From Hymenobacter nitidus (GTDB lineage: Bacteria > Bacteroidota > Bacteroidia > Cytophagales > Hymenobacteraceae): DNA of 64,000 nucleotides. The stretch spans positions 1-64,000 of the forward strand of contig NZ_JAJADQ010000002.1 of NCBI RefSeq assembly GCF_020447315.1. Reading direction: 5' to 3'. The notes under the pieces are model-generated. The model saw nothing but the letters and a program-made list of their open reading frames with translations, did no database searches and was not told the DNA's origin. The position numbers and the translations under genes were made by a program. Position 1 is the first letter of the stretch. Every line of letters starts with the position of its first letter. Positions 17,194 through 25,698 of this stretch are shown here, in pieces.

Positions 17194-19302
17194 TTAGCGC
17201 ACGAAGGCCATGGCTACGCCACCATCCACGTTAAGCACGTTGCCGGTGCTCTTGCTCAGGGAGCCGTCCACAAACACCAGCACGGCTTTGGCAATGTCCT
17301 CAGCCAGGACTTCCTCGCCCAGCAAGGTGCGCTTGGCGTAGTGGGCCGGCAGCTCTTCCACGCTCACGCCGTAGGCCTTGGCGCGGCCTTCGGCCCAGCC
17401 GCTTTCCCAGATTTTGGAGCCTCGCAGCACCGCGTCGGGGTTCACAGTATTGACGCGGATTTTGTCGGCGCCCAGCTCGGCGGCCAACAGGCGCGACATG
17501 TGCAACTGGGCGGCTTTGGCCGTGCCGTAGGCCACGTTGTTGGGCCCGGCCACCAGACCGTTTTTGCTGGCAATGTTCACCACGTCGCCGCCCAGACCTT
17601 GCTTGCGCAGAATCTCCACGGCCTGCTGGGTTACCAGAAACTGGCCCTTCACCAGCACGTCATTGAGGATGTCCCAGTCGGCCTGGGTGGTTTCACTTAG
17701 GGGCTTGCTGATGCTCAGGCCCGCGCAGTTTACCACGATATCCACGCCGCCGAACTGCAGCACAGTGGCCCGGAACGAGTCGGCAATGGCCTGGTCATTG
17801 GTCACATCGATGGGGGCAGTCAGGGCGTTGTCCTGGCCGTAGCGCTTGCGCAGCGTGGTCTGGGTTTCGTCCAGCCGGTCCCGGTCGGTGGCCACTACCA
17901 CGGCCCCGTTTTGCAGTAGTACTTCGCAGATGGCCAGGCCGATGCCGCCGGTACCGCCCGTCACGTAGGCCACCTGGCCCGACAGGCTTTTGGGTTTGGG
18001 CATGCGCTGCAGCTTGGCTTCTTCCAGCAGCCAGTACTCGATGTTGAAGGCTTCCTGCTCGGCCAAACCGGTGTACTCGCTCACCGCCTCGGCGCCCTTC
18101 ATCACGTTGATGGCGTTGGTGTAGAACTCGGCGGCCACGCGGGCGGTCTGCTTGTCTTTGGCGAAGGAGAACATGCCCACGCCAGGCCACAGAATCACCA
18201 CCGGGTTGGGGTCGCGCATGGCGGGAGAGTTGCCGTGCTTGCTGCGCTCGTAGTAAGCGGCGTAGTCCTGGCGGTAGGCGGCAAACTGTTCCTGTAAATA
18301 CTCCTGCACAGCCGCGAGTGGCTGGCGCATCACGGCTTCATCGAGCACCAGCGGGCGGATTTTGGTGCGCAGAAAGTGGTCGGGGCAGGAGGTGCCTTTC
18401 TGGGCCAGGCGGGCCAGATCGTGCGAATTTACGAATTCCAGCACCCGCTCGTCGTCGGTGTAGTGGCCCACCATGCGGCGCTGGCCCGACGCCAGCCCCC
18501 GCAGAATGGGCATCACCTCGGCAGCCTGCTGCTTCCGCGTTTCGGCATTGGGGCCGTTTTCGAGCTTCACGCCGCCAAACACGGGCTTGTGTTTGCCGTA
18601 GTTGGCCTCCAGATACGCGGCGGCCATTTCAATGACTTCCAGCGTGTTGATATAGGATTCGTAGCTGGTGTCGCCCCAGGTGAACAGGCCGTGGCCGCCC
18701 AGAATCACGCCGCGCAGGCCGGGGTTTTCGCTCACCACTTTTTCCAGCTGCAAACCCAAATCGAAGCCGGGTTTCTGCCAGGGTAGCCAGGCTATGGAGT
18801 CGCCCCAGATTTCCTTCATGATCTGCTCGCCGTCCTTGCTGGCGGCAATGGCAATCAGGGCGTCGGGGTGAAGGTGGTCGATGTGCCGGAAGGGCAGCAG
18901 GCCGTGCAGCGGGGTATCAATGGAAGGCGTGGCGCACTTGGGGTCGAAGAGGCAGTACTCGAACAAGGCTACCATTTCGTCTTCGTGCTGCAGGCCGCGG
19001 TAGCGCTGCTTGAGCTGGTGGAGCTTTGCTACGTAGAGATTGGCGCAGCCGGCTTTGGTGAGCGTGCCAATGTCGCCGCCGGAGCCTTTCACCCACATTA
19101 CCTCGGCCGGTTGGCCGCTCACCGGGTCGGCGGCGGTGATTTTGCAGCTGGTGTTGCCCCCGGCGTAGTTGGTCAGGCGCAGGTCGGCGCCGAGCAGGTT
19201 GGAGCGGTATAGAAACAGGGCTACTTCGTCGCCGCCCAGCTCCAGCGCCTTGGCTTCGTCCCAGAGGTAACTAACGTGTTGAAAGGTCAGCGTTTTTTCC
19301 AT
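17194..19302 (-). CDS. Bifunctional rhamnulose-1-phosphate aldolase/short-chain dehydrogenase
   Basis: A 702-residue fusion (RhaEW/RhaD-SDR type). The N-terminal class II aldolase domain (about 1-420) would cleave L-rhamnulose 1-phosphate to DHAP and L-lactaldehyde; candidate zinc ligands are in RHIDHLHPDAL (140-150) and GGHGLFTWG (202-210). The C-terminal SDR domain (about 440-702) has the NAD-binding TGGTGGIG at 448-455 and catalytic Ser579, Tyr592, Lys596 (NIASKNG, AYGTAKAA) and would oxidise lactaldehyde to L-lactate, as known for characterised homologues. The adjacent lutABC genes fit lactate as product. It is divergent from rhaT with candidate operators in between. Confidence 0.95.
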   Translation of the reverse strand: MEKTLTFQHVSYLWDEAKALELGGDEVALFLYRSNLLGADLRLTNYAGGNTSCKITAADPVSGQPAEVMWVKGSGGDIGTLTKAGCANLYVAKLHQLKQRYRGLQHEDEMVALFEYCLFDPKCATPSIDTPLHGLLPFRHIDHLHPDALIAIAASKDGEQIMKEIWGDSIAWLPWQKPGFDLGLQLEKVVSENPGLRGVILGGHGLFTWGDTSYESYINTLEVIEMAAAYLEANYGKHKPVFGGVKLENGPNAETRKQQAAEVMPILRGLASGQRRMVGHYTDDERVLEFVNSHDLARLAQKGTSCPDHFLRTKIRPLVLDEAVMRQPLAAVQEYLQEQFAAYRQDYAAYYERSKHGNSPAMRDPNPVVILWPGVGMFSFAKDKQTARVAAEFYTNAINVMKGAEAVSEYTGLAEQEAFNIEYWLLEEAKLQRMPKPKSLSGQVAYVTGGTGGIGLAICEVLLQNGAVVVATDRDRLDETQTTLRKRYGQDNALTAPIDVTNDQAIADSFRATVLQFGGVDIVVNCAGLSISKPLSETTQADWDILNDVLVKGQFLVTQQAVEILRKQGLGGDVVNIASKNGLVAGPNNVAYGTAKAAQLHMSRLLAAELGADKIRVNTVNPDAVLRGSKIWESGWAEGRAKAYGVSVEELPAHYAKRTLLGEEVLAEDIAKAVLVFVDGSLSKSTGNVLNVDGGVAMAFVR

Positions 19303-19384
19303 GATGGCGCTTCGGTTGTGTGGGGCTGAAATACAGATAAGGTTTGCTTGTCAACAAATTACGCGGGCTGCCGGGGCGCCAACA

Positions 19385-19399
19385 TCCTGCACTCTCCTG
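19385..19399 (-). promoter_or_regulatory. Candidate rhamnose operator, site B (aldolase fusion)
   Basis: Plus-strand TCCTGCACTCTCCTG: two exact TCCTG half-sites at a 10-bp step. It lies 83 bp upstream of the aldolase start, flanked on its promoter side by TTATTTTAT, which partly matches a -7 element. Confidence 0.6.
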
Positions 19400-19467
19400 C
19401 TCCGGGATAAAATAATTGTTACTTGCCGCCGCTTACAGTTGGGATGAATAGGAGTGAGCCGTTCCTT

Positions 19468-19491
19468 TATTTTTGGCAGGAGAGCACAGGA
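19468..19491 (+). promoter_or_regulatory. rhaT -7 element and candidate operator, site C
   Basis: TATTTTTG at 19468-19475 matches TAnnTTTG. Directly after it, CAGGAGAGCACAGGA (19477-19491) is the reverse complement of the motif before rhaI and the aldolase gene. A protein bound there would cover the transcription start, which fits repression. No good -33 TTTG was seen at the usual distance. Confidence 0.6.
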
Positions 19492-19545
19492 TAGTTGGGT
19501 GCCGGCAGAAGAGCAGCTTTGCCTGAACCCACCACATTTACCACT

Positions 19546-20697
19546 ATGGCAGTCATCTGGGGAGTAATCCTACACGCATTGGGCGGTTTCGCCTCCGGCA
19601 GCTTTTACCTGCCCTACAAGAAAGTGAAAGGCTGGTCCTGGGAAAGCTACTGGCTGGTGGGCGGCATCGTGAGCTGGGTGTTTGCCCCGCTCCTCATGGG
19701 CTCCCTCACGGTGAAAAACCTGTTGGGCGTGCTGGCCCAGGCCGACAACTCCACCCTGGCCTGGACCTACCTGTGGGGCGTGCTCTGGGGCTTCGGTGGG
19801 CTCACCTTCGGCTTGGCCATGCGCTACCTGGGCCTCTCGCTGGGCATGGCCGTCACGCTGGGGCTGTGCGCCGTGTTTGGCACGGTGGTGCCGCCGCTCT
19901 GGCTGGGCACCTTCCCGGCCCTGATTCAGTCGGCTTCCGGGCAGGTGATTATGATGGGCCTGGTGGTGTGCGTAATGGGTATTCTGATCTGTGGGCTGGC
20001 CGGCATTATGAAGGAAAAGCACCTGACGGCCGACCAGAAAAAGGAAGGCGTGGCCGAGTTTGACCTGCGCAAAGGCATCGGGGTGGCCATTTTTTCGGGC
20101 GTAATGAGTGCCTGCATGTCGTTTGGCCTCACGGCCGGGCAGCCCATTGCCGAGCTGGCCCAGCAAAACGGCACCGACCCGCTCTACGTCAACAATGCTA
20201 TTCTGGTGGTGGTGCTGCTCGGCGGCCTGACCACCAACGCCGTGTGGTGCATCTATCTGAACTTCAAGAACAAGACCTACACCGACTACCTGAATCCGAC
20301 GTATCCGGCCCTGCGCAACGTCGTGTTCTGCGCTATGGCGGGCTTCACGTGGTACCTGCAGTTTTTCTTCTACGGCATGGGCGACTCGCAGATGGGCGAC
20401 TACCGCTTCTCGGGCTGGACGCTGCACATGGCCTTTATCATTGCCTTCAGCTCGTTCTGGGGCCTGTACCTGCACGAGTGGCGGGGCGCCAACCGCCTGA
20501 CGATGCGCACCGTGTCCCTGGGCATTCTGGCCGTGGTGCTGAGCACCGTTATTGTGGGCTACGGCAACTATCTGGGCTCGGAAGCACCGGCCCCCGTGGA
20601 GGTCCAGGCGCAGGCCCCGGAAACGTCGGCGGTTTCGGTGGCTGCCACGGCTGCGGAGGCCAGCAGCCCCGTGGCACAGGGCGCGAGGCAGAACTAA
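19546..20697 (+). CDS. rhaT: L-rhamnose/proton symporter RhaT
   Basis: Inner-membrane sugar-proton symporter that brings in L-rhamnose. The 383-residue protein from ATG 19546 (MAVIWGVILHALGGFASGSFYLPYK) shows about ten hydrophobic helices and the RhaT-family N-terminus with GSFYLPYKKVKGWSWE. An Ala/Val/Pro/Glu-rich cytoplasmic or periplasmic tail of about 35 residues follows the last helix (IVGYGNYLGS). The in-frame start at 19495 was rejected. It is transcribed divergently from the aldolase fusion and followed by a strong terminator, so it is probably monocistronic and co-regulated through the shared motif. Confidence 0.95.
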   Translation: MAVIWGVILHALGGFASGSFYLPYKKVKGWSWESYWLVGGIVSWVFAPLLMGSLTVKNLLGVLAQADNSTLAWTYLWGVLWGFGGLTFGLAMRYLGLSLGMAVTLGLCAVFGTVVPPLWLGTFPALIQSASGQVIMMGLVVCVMGILICGLAGIMKEKHLTADQKKEGVAEFDLRKGIGVAIFSGVMSACMSFGLTAGQPIAELAQQNGTDPLYVNNAILVVVLLGGLTTNAVWCIYLNFKNKTYTDYLNPTYPALRNVVFCAMAGFTWYLQFFFYGMGDSQMGDYRFSGWTLHMAFIIAFSSFWGLYLHEWRGANRLTMRTVSLGILAVVLSTVIVGYGNYLGSEAPAPVEVQAQAPETSAVSVAATAAEASSPVAQGARQN

Positions 20698-20709
20698 GAG
20701 CTGAGCAGT

Positions 20710-20767
20710 GGCACCGGACACAAAAAGAGCCTCGCGGTATGTGAGGCTCTTTTTTGTGTCCGGTGCC
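20710..20767 (+). terminator. Long hairpin terminator after rhaT
   Basis: Arms 20710-20733 and 20743-20767 are complementary along 24 bases apart from one bulged T, with A5 and T6 runs inside the arms. It is unusually long for a terminator. Confidence 0.85.
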
Positions 20768-21051
20768 ATCCGGAAAATGCGCGTTGGCCGAGCAACTGAG
20801 CCTGCGCCACCGCTACTGGGACGCCGGCCATACTGTTGGGCAGCTGGTCACTGCCCCGAAGTGTGCGGACCAGCTACCCAAGATACTTTTCCGGGCTGGT
20901 GCCGGTGCGCTTCATGCTGATTGTCTGAAGTGTAGCTGCTGATTGTTGGCAAAGTCGGGCTTGGATACTACCGGCACAGGGTAAGAAGGTTACCTTTGGT
21001 ATAGTCCTTTAAATGGCCGTGGCGGTGGCCGCTTTCATCTTATCTTTTCTT
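20768..21051. other. Intergenic region before the lipoprotein gene
   Basis: No supported gene in 284 bases. The only signal is TACCTTTG at 20991-20998, a good -7 candidate for the lipoprotein gene. Confidence 0.4.
20991..20998 (+). promoter_or_regulatory. Probable -7 element of the lipoprotein gene
   Basis: TACCTTTG matches TAnnTTTG exactly and lies 53 bp before ATG 21052. The nearest TTG upstream is 27 bases away, longer than the usual 19-21. Confidence 0.4.
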
Positions 21052-21645
21052 ATGAAGCTTTTTACTCGTTCCCTATTATTCGCCGTGCTGTTGGCCCCGG
21101 TCGGCGGGCTGACGGCCTGCTCCGACAAGGCCAAAGAAGAACCGGCCCCGGCCGACCCCACGCCCACGTACACGATGGGCCATTCTTTCTATTATCCGGC
21201 CACCAATACCAGCGACGGCCTCGTGCATCCGTCCAGGGATATCAAAGGCGAAGCCCGGCTTTTTTCGCAGGTTCTGGCCTTCGATTTCGATGCCCGGCCC
21301 GATGCGCCCCACTTTGAGATTGAGCGGGTCCAGCTGAAAAGCGGCTGGGTAGGAGCTTACGCCCTGCGCTGCCGCCCGCGCCCCACCGACCCGGTTTTTG
21401 CGTCATATTCCTACTGGCGGAAGGATAATTCGGGCGTCCGGATTTTCCGCTTCAGCGACTTTTCTCTCGAGCTGGCCGGTCACGTTACCATTACGGCCTA
21501 CGATGCCAAGCGCCAGCTCGTGAGCGGTAGCTTCGAAATCAAGGCCCCCGGCGAGAATGACCCCTTGTCCGTGTCCATCGGCCAGAAGTGCGACATCCTC
21601 ATCTTCGGGGAGTTCACCGATATGAAAGTAAAGGCGCAGCAGTAA
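21052..21645 (+). CDS. Hypothetical lipoprotein
   Basis: Function not recognised. The 197-residue product has a lipoprotein signal peptide with lipobox LTAC|S (about residues 19-23), so it should be lipidated and envelope-located. A short Glu/Ala/Pro linker (SDKAKEEPAPADPTP) is followed by a region of alternating short strands (FEIERVQLKSGWVGAYALR, FSLELAGHVTITAYDAKRQ, GSFEIKAPGE) that suggests a compact beta-sandwich. ATG 21052 was chosen because it alone gives a signal peptide; ATG 21013 is in frame upstream. It is flanked by a -7 candidate and a convergent terminator. Confidence 0.7.
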   Translation: MKLFTRSLLFAVLLAPVGGLTACSDKAKEEPAPADPTPTYTMGHSFYYPATNTSDGLVHPSRDIKGEARLFSQVLAFDFDARPDAPHFEIERVQLKSGWVGAYALRCRPRPTDPVFASYSYWRKDNSGVRIFRFSDFSLELAGHVTITAYDAKRQLVSGSFEIKAPGENDPLSVSIGQKCDILIFGEFTDMKVKAQQ

Positions 21646-21797
21646 GTCCGGGCCGCAACCCTGTGTGCCAAAAGTACCCAGGCCGCCCAGGCCTACGCTG
21701 GAAAATAAGGAGTTCTACGCCTGCCGCCCGCTGCTCCACGACCACGTGCGCCCTCAGCCGCTGATACTCGTAAGAGAGCAGAGAAGGAGTCGCATCA

Positions 21798-21839
21798 TCA
21801 AAGCAAAAGGCCCTTGCCGCGCGGCAAGGGCCTTTTGCT
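21798..21839. terminator. Bidirectional terminator
   Basis: A perfect 19-bp inverted repeat (21798-21816 and 21821-21839) with a GCGC loop and A/T-rich bases lies between the convergent lipoprotein and T9SS genes. Confidence 0.88.
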
Positions 21840-21916
21840 TTACTTCTGTAGGCTACAGCCCACCAGTGTTGGCAGCTTTCGAACGGGTAGAACCGCAACG
21901 ATTCGCCTTTGTGCCC

Positions 21917-23896
21917 TTAGCGCAGAATGGTGATGGTGCCGTGCTGCACGACGCGCTTGCCGGTTTCGTCCACGGTTTCGAAGCGCCAGACGTAGGCTCC
22001 CGGCACCGGCTGCTCGTTGCCCACCCGCCCGTTCCAGACCTGGGTTTGGTCGGTGCCGCGGAACACCTGCTGCCCGTTGCGGTCCACCACCGTCAGCGTG
22101 TACGTCGACAGAAACCGGCCTTTGACTTCCAGCACGTCGTTCAGCCCGTCGCCGTTGGGGGTGAAGGCCGTGGGCAGCACCGCCCGCAGCTCCCGGGCCA
22201 CGGTGGACACGTTGGAGTAGCTGGGCTGGCTCAGGCTGGGGCTGGTGGCGGCAATGCGGTAGCGCAGCACCTGCCGGCTGACGGGCGGCGTCTGGTCCAG
22301 GAAGGTGAGGCCGGGGGCGTTGACGGCTGGCTGGGCCACCACCGTGCCAGCCGCGTCGAGCAGCTGCACGGTATACTGCACGCTGCCGGCCGGGTCTGGG
22401 CCGCGCAGCTCACTCCAGTCGAGCTGGGCGGTGTTGCCATTCAGGTCGGCCGCTTTGGCCCCGAGCACCATGGGGCAGAAGGGCGCACTCAGGGCCGAGC
22501 TGTTGCCGCAGTCATCCACGAACTGGGCCTGGTAACAAGGCGCGTTGCCGGGGCTGAACGTCAGCAGGGAGTCGCGCTGGGTGCGGCGGGTCGTAAGGGC
22601 TATTTCGACGGGGTTGCCCTGGCTGTTCAGGCGCAGATACCGCACCCGCCCGCCCGCGGCTAAGCCGGGCACCGTGGCCGTCAGCACCACTTGGTTGGTG
22701 GGCGTGAACGTCGCCACGACTTGCGGTACGGGCAGCACTGGGCTGGGCGTGGTGGTCGTGCAGGCCGGGTTGGAAACAACCAGGGTGCTGGCCGCCCCGC
22801 TGCCGCTGGTGGCTTCCACCTGGTAGCAGTAGCGCACGCCGCAGGTCACGGCGGCATCAGTATAGGTGGTGCTGCCCGCAGGCAGGGTCGCCAACGTCTG
22901 CCCGTCGCGCCGGACGACCAGGCTGCCCGCGCTGCCGGTGAAAGCCAGCGTGTTCTGCCCGTTGGTGGAGCTGGCCGTCAGAAAAACGGCGCACACGGCC
23001 AGGGAAACCGGCAGCGTGGCCGTGGCACACACATCCTGAATGCGCAGGCGGTAGCAGGCCGCGGCCGTCACGCCGCTGAGCGTGGCCGTGGTACCGCTGA
23101 AAACCGCCTGGGGCACGTCCCGGTAGCCGCTGGGGCTGCCGGCGTCGGCCTGCTGCAGCACGTACTGGTAGCCGGCCGGCAGTGGGTCGAATTGAACCTG
23201 CGCCTCGGTGCCCGTCAGCGCCAGGCGGCGGATAAGGGGCGAAGGCACGGCGACCAGGGTAGTGAACGTGGTGCTGTCGGCGCCCACGCACAGGCCCCCG
23301 CCCGCGTAGAGTCCCTTCACCACCACTTTGCCCGTGGTAGTGGGCACGGCATACACGCGCGGGCCGGCACCTTTGGCTACCGGCTGGGCCACGCCGTCGT
23401 TGATGCGCACGGTATAGCTGTCGTAGGCCTGGTCGGTGATGGTGACGCGCACGAAGCCGGGCGTGCAGGCCTCCACCTGAAACGTGGGCTTGTTCGTGGC
23501 CTGCACGTCAAACACGCGCAGGAAAATGGTGCCGGCCCCGGCTCCGGCCTGGGCATTTTCAGCCACGGTAATCTTCCCTGCCTGCGTGGGCGTGAAGGTG
23601 TTGGTGCGGCTGGTGTAGCCCGTGCAGGGAGCCGTAGTCAGGGCGCCGGGCACAAACTGGTAGTACAGCGCGTTGCGGTCCACGGTGGCGCGGCCGGGGC
23701 AGGTGATGGTGATGCGCACGGCCCGCCCCACGCAGAAGCTCTGCACCGGCAAGCCGGTTTGCACGTCGAAGGCCTCGAAGGGCTGGCCGCAGTTAGCGGG
23801 CAGAGCATCCAGGCACTGGGCGCGGGCCGGGACCACGCCCGCCAGCAGCAGGACCAGCAGGAAAGCAAAGAAGCGGAGGAGGTTCACAGGCTTCAT
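21917..23896 (-). CDS. T9SS type B (gliding motility-associated) secreted protein
   Basis: A 659-residue cell-surface or secreted protein of unknown exact role. ATG 23896 begins a signal peptide (MKPVNLLRFFAFLLVLLLAG...ARAQ). The body (about 60-570) consists of repeated immunoglobulin/FN3-like beta-sandwiches. The C-terminal ~90 residues carry the type B T9SS sorting domain: LPTAFTPNGDGLNDVLEVKG, WNGRVGNEQPVPGAYVWRFE and a basic end. Proteins with this end cross the outer membrane by T9SS and are attached or released. An ATG at 23914 is a second start option. It is monocistronic. Confidence 0.9.
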   Translation of the reverse strand: MKPVNLLRFFAFLLVLLLAGVVPARAQCLDALPANCGQPFEAFDVQTGLPVQSFCVGRAVRITITCPGRATVDRNALYYQFVPGALTTAPCTGYTSRTNTFTPTQAGKITVAENAQAGAGAGTIFLRVFDVQATNKPTFQVEACTPGFVRVTITDQAYDSYTVRINDGVAQPVAKGAGPRVYAVPTTTGKVVVKGLYAGGGLCVGADSTTFTTLVAVPSPLIRRLALTGTEAQVQFDPLPAGYQYVLQQADAGSPSGYRDVPQAVFSGTTATLSGVTAAACYRLRIQDVCATATLPVSLAVCAVFLTASSTNGQNTLAFTGSAGSLVVRRDGQTLATLPAGSTTYTDAAVTCGVRYCYQVEATSGSGAASTLVVSNPACTTTTPSPVLPVPQVVATFTPTNQVVLTATVPGLAAGGRVRYLRLNSQGNPVEIALTTRRTQRDSLLTFSPGNAPCYQAQFVDDCGNSSALSAPFCPMVLGAKAADLNGNTAQLDWSELRGPDPAGSVQYTVQLLDAAGTVVAQPAVNAPGLTFLDQTPPVSRQVLRYRIAATSPSLSQPSYSNVSTVARELRAVLPTAFTPNGDGLNDVLEVKGRFLSTYTLTVVDRNGQQVFRGTDQTQVWNGRVGNEQPVPGAYVWRFETVDETGKRVVQHGTITILR

Positions 23897-23992
23897 AACG
23901 TACGACATCCGCATTTGCGTTTTCAGTGCGCTAAAAATAGGGACTCAGCTAAGAATAGCACGTTTTCGGCTGGCTGAGCAGTACAAGAACGT

Positions 23993-24080
23993 CTGCTGAG
24001 CTTGGCGAAGCATCTCTACCGCTTCGTTGCTTTGCTAATGGAATAGCATTGCGGTAGGGATGCTTCGCCAAGCTCAGCAG
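23993..24080. repeat. Intergenic palindrome, family A copy 2
   Basis: A 30-bp inverted repeat (arms 23993-24022 and 24051-24080) with one mismatch. The core GCTGAGCTTGGCGAAGCATC differs from the copy at 4332-4424 by one base. It lies upstream of the T9SS gene and downstream of hutH. Confidence 0.85.
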
Positions 24081-24137
24081 GACAATTACTATTGCCCGTG
24101 AGATTCCTTCTGTCGTTTGGAATTACGTTCTGTTTAT

Positions 24138-25637
24138 CTACGGCCAGTCGTAGCCCTGCACGAAGGCGGCGGCGGCGTGCAGGTCGGGGTAGAGCACCCG
24201 GTCCCGGCTCACGAACTTCACTTTCTCGCGGAAGGCTTCCACCACCTGCTCCAGCACCGGCGAGGTGCGGGCTGGGCGGCGGAAAGCCAGGGCCTGGCAG
24301 GCGTTCATCAGCTCGATGCCCAGAATCTGCTCCACATTGTTGACTACCCGGCGCACTTTGGTGGCGGCGTTGGCGCCCATGCTCACGTGGTCTTCCTGCC
24401 CGTTGCTGCTCACGATGCTGTCGACCGAAGCCGGGGTGCAGAGCTGCTTGTTCTGGCTCACGATGCCGGCGGCGGTGTACTGCGGAATCATGAAGCCCGA
24501 ATTCAAGCCCGGCTCGGCCACCAGGAAGGGCGGCAACCCGCGCTGCCCGCCAATGAGCTGGTAAGTGCGGCGTTCCGAAATGCTGCCCAGCTCGGCCACG
24601 GCAATGGCCATAAAGTCGAGGGCCAGGGCCAGGGGCTGCCCGTGGAAGTTGCCGCCCGAGAGAATCAGGTCGTCGTCGGGGAAGATGTTGGGGTTGTCGG
24701 TTACGGCGTTGCACTCGGTTTCGAACACCTGCGCCGCGTAAGTTAGCGCGTCGCGGGAGGCGCCGTGCACTTGGGGCTGGCAGCGGAAGGAGTAGGGGTC
24801 CTGCACGGCCGTTTTCACCTGCTGCTGCAGCTCGCTGCCGGCCAGAAACTCCCGGATTCGCTCGGCTACCCGCAGCTGCCCGGCGTGGGGCCGGATCCTG
24901 TGCAGGCGCGCGTCGAAGGGCTCGGGGCGGCCGTCGAAGGCTTCCAACGACAAGGCCCCGATGACGTCGGCGGCCTGGGCCAGGCGCTCGGCCCGCAGCA
25001 GGCTATGCACGCCGTAGGCCAGCATAAACTGGGTGCCGTTCAGCAGGGCCAGGCCCTCCTTGGCTTCCAGGGCAATGGGCTGCCAGCTAAACAAATGCAT
25101 GGCATCGGCGGCCTGCAGGCGGTAGCCTTCGTAGTTCACCTCGCCCAGGCCCACCAGGGGCAGACACAGGTGAGCCAGCGGCGCCAAATCACCGCTGGCC
25201 CCCAGGGAACCCTGCTGGTACACCACCGGCAGAATACCGCGGTTGTAGAAGTCGAGCAGGCGCTGCACGGTAGCCAGCTGCACGCCGCTGTGGCCGTAGC
25301 TCAGGCTCTGGGCCTTGAGCAGCAGCATGAGGCGGACCAGCTCGGCCGGCACCTCTTCGCCCGTGCCGCAGGCGTGCGACATCATCAGGTTTACCTGCAG
25401 CTGCTGGCGCTCCTCGGGCGCAATGCCGGTGTTGCAGAGGGCCCCAAAGCCGGTATTGATGCCATATACCGGCGCATCGGACTGCGCCAGGCGGTTGTGC
25501 AGATAAGTGTAGCAGGCCTCGATGCGCTGGGTGGCGGTGGGGCTCAGCTTCACGGTTTGGCGGGTGGCCAGCAGCTGGCGCAGAGTGGGTAAGTCGAGGT
25601 GAGTACCAGGGTCGAGGTAAAAAACGTCGGCGGACAT
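24138..25637 (-). CDS. hutH: Histidine ammonia-lyase
   Basis: Deaminates L-histidine to trans-urocanate, the first step of histidine degradation, in the cytoplasm. The 499-residue length is typical. The Ala147-Ser148-Gly149 triad in GSLGASGDLAPLAHL forms the MIO electrophilic prosthetic group; YGINTGFGAL is the other signature. ATG 25637 (MSADVFYLDPGTHLDLPTLRQ) is preferred to the frame opening at 25703. No other hut genes are present in the window, which is unusual if it is part of a full pathway; an aromatic ammonia-lyase or aminomutase role is less likely. A repeat array lies upstream. Confidence 0.92.
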   Translation of the reverse strand: MSADVFYLDPGTHLDLPTLRQLLATRQTVKLSPTATQRIEACYTYLHNRLAQSDAPVYGINTGFGALCNTGIAPEERQQLQVNLMMSHACGTGEEVPAELVRLMLLLKAQSLSYGHSGVQLATVQRLLDFYNRGILPVVYQQGSLGASGDLAPLAHLCLPLVGLGEVNYEGYRLQAADAMHLFSWQPIALEAKEGLALLNGTQFMLAYGVHSLLRAERLAQAADVIGALSLEAFDGRPEPFDARLHRIRPHAGQLRVAERIREFLAGSELQQQVKTAVQDPYSFRCQPQVHGASRDALTYAAQVFETECNAVTDNPNIFPDDDLILSGGNFHGQPLALALDFMAIAVAELGSISERRTYQLIGGQRGLPPFLVAEPGLNSGFMIPQYTAAGIVSQNKQLCTPASVDSIVSSNGQEDHVSMGANAATKVRRVVNNVEQILGIELMNACQALAFRRPARTSPVLEQVVEAFREKVKFVSRDRVLYPDLHAAAAFVQGYDWP

Positions 25638-25698
25638 GCGGGTGGTGAAAAAGGGAAAAGGGGTGACCCGCAAGTTCCTGAAATCTTTTGGAACCGCC

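Larger units (their letters stand above)
19303..19545. promoter_or_regulatory. Divergent rhamnose promoter region
   Basis: A 243-bp region between the aldolase fusion (minus) and rhaT (plus). It contains one copy of the 15-bp motif near each gene, in mirrored orientation, and A/T-rich tracts next to both copies. Confidence 0.65.

Noticed and set aside
20754..20942. 62-codon frame after rhaT
   Set aside because: It starts inside the terminator and has no recognisable product.
21614..21898. 94-codon minus-strand frame in the gap after the lipoprotein gene
   Set aside because: It passes through the 21798-21839 terminator hairpin and has no homology that I can see.
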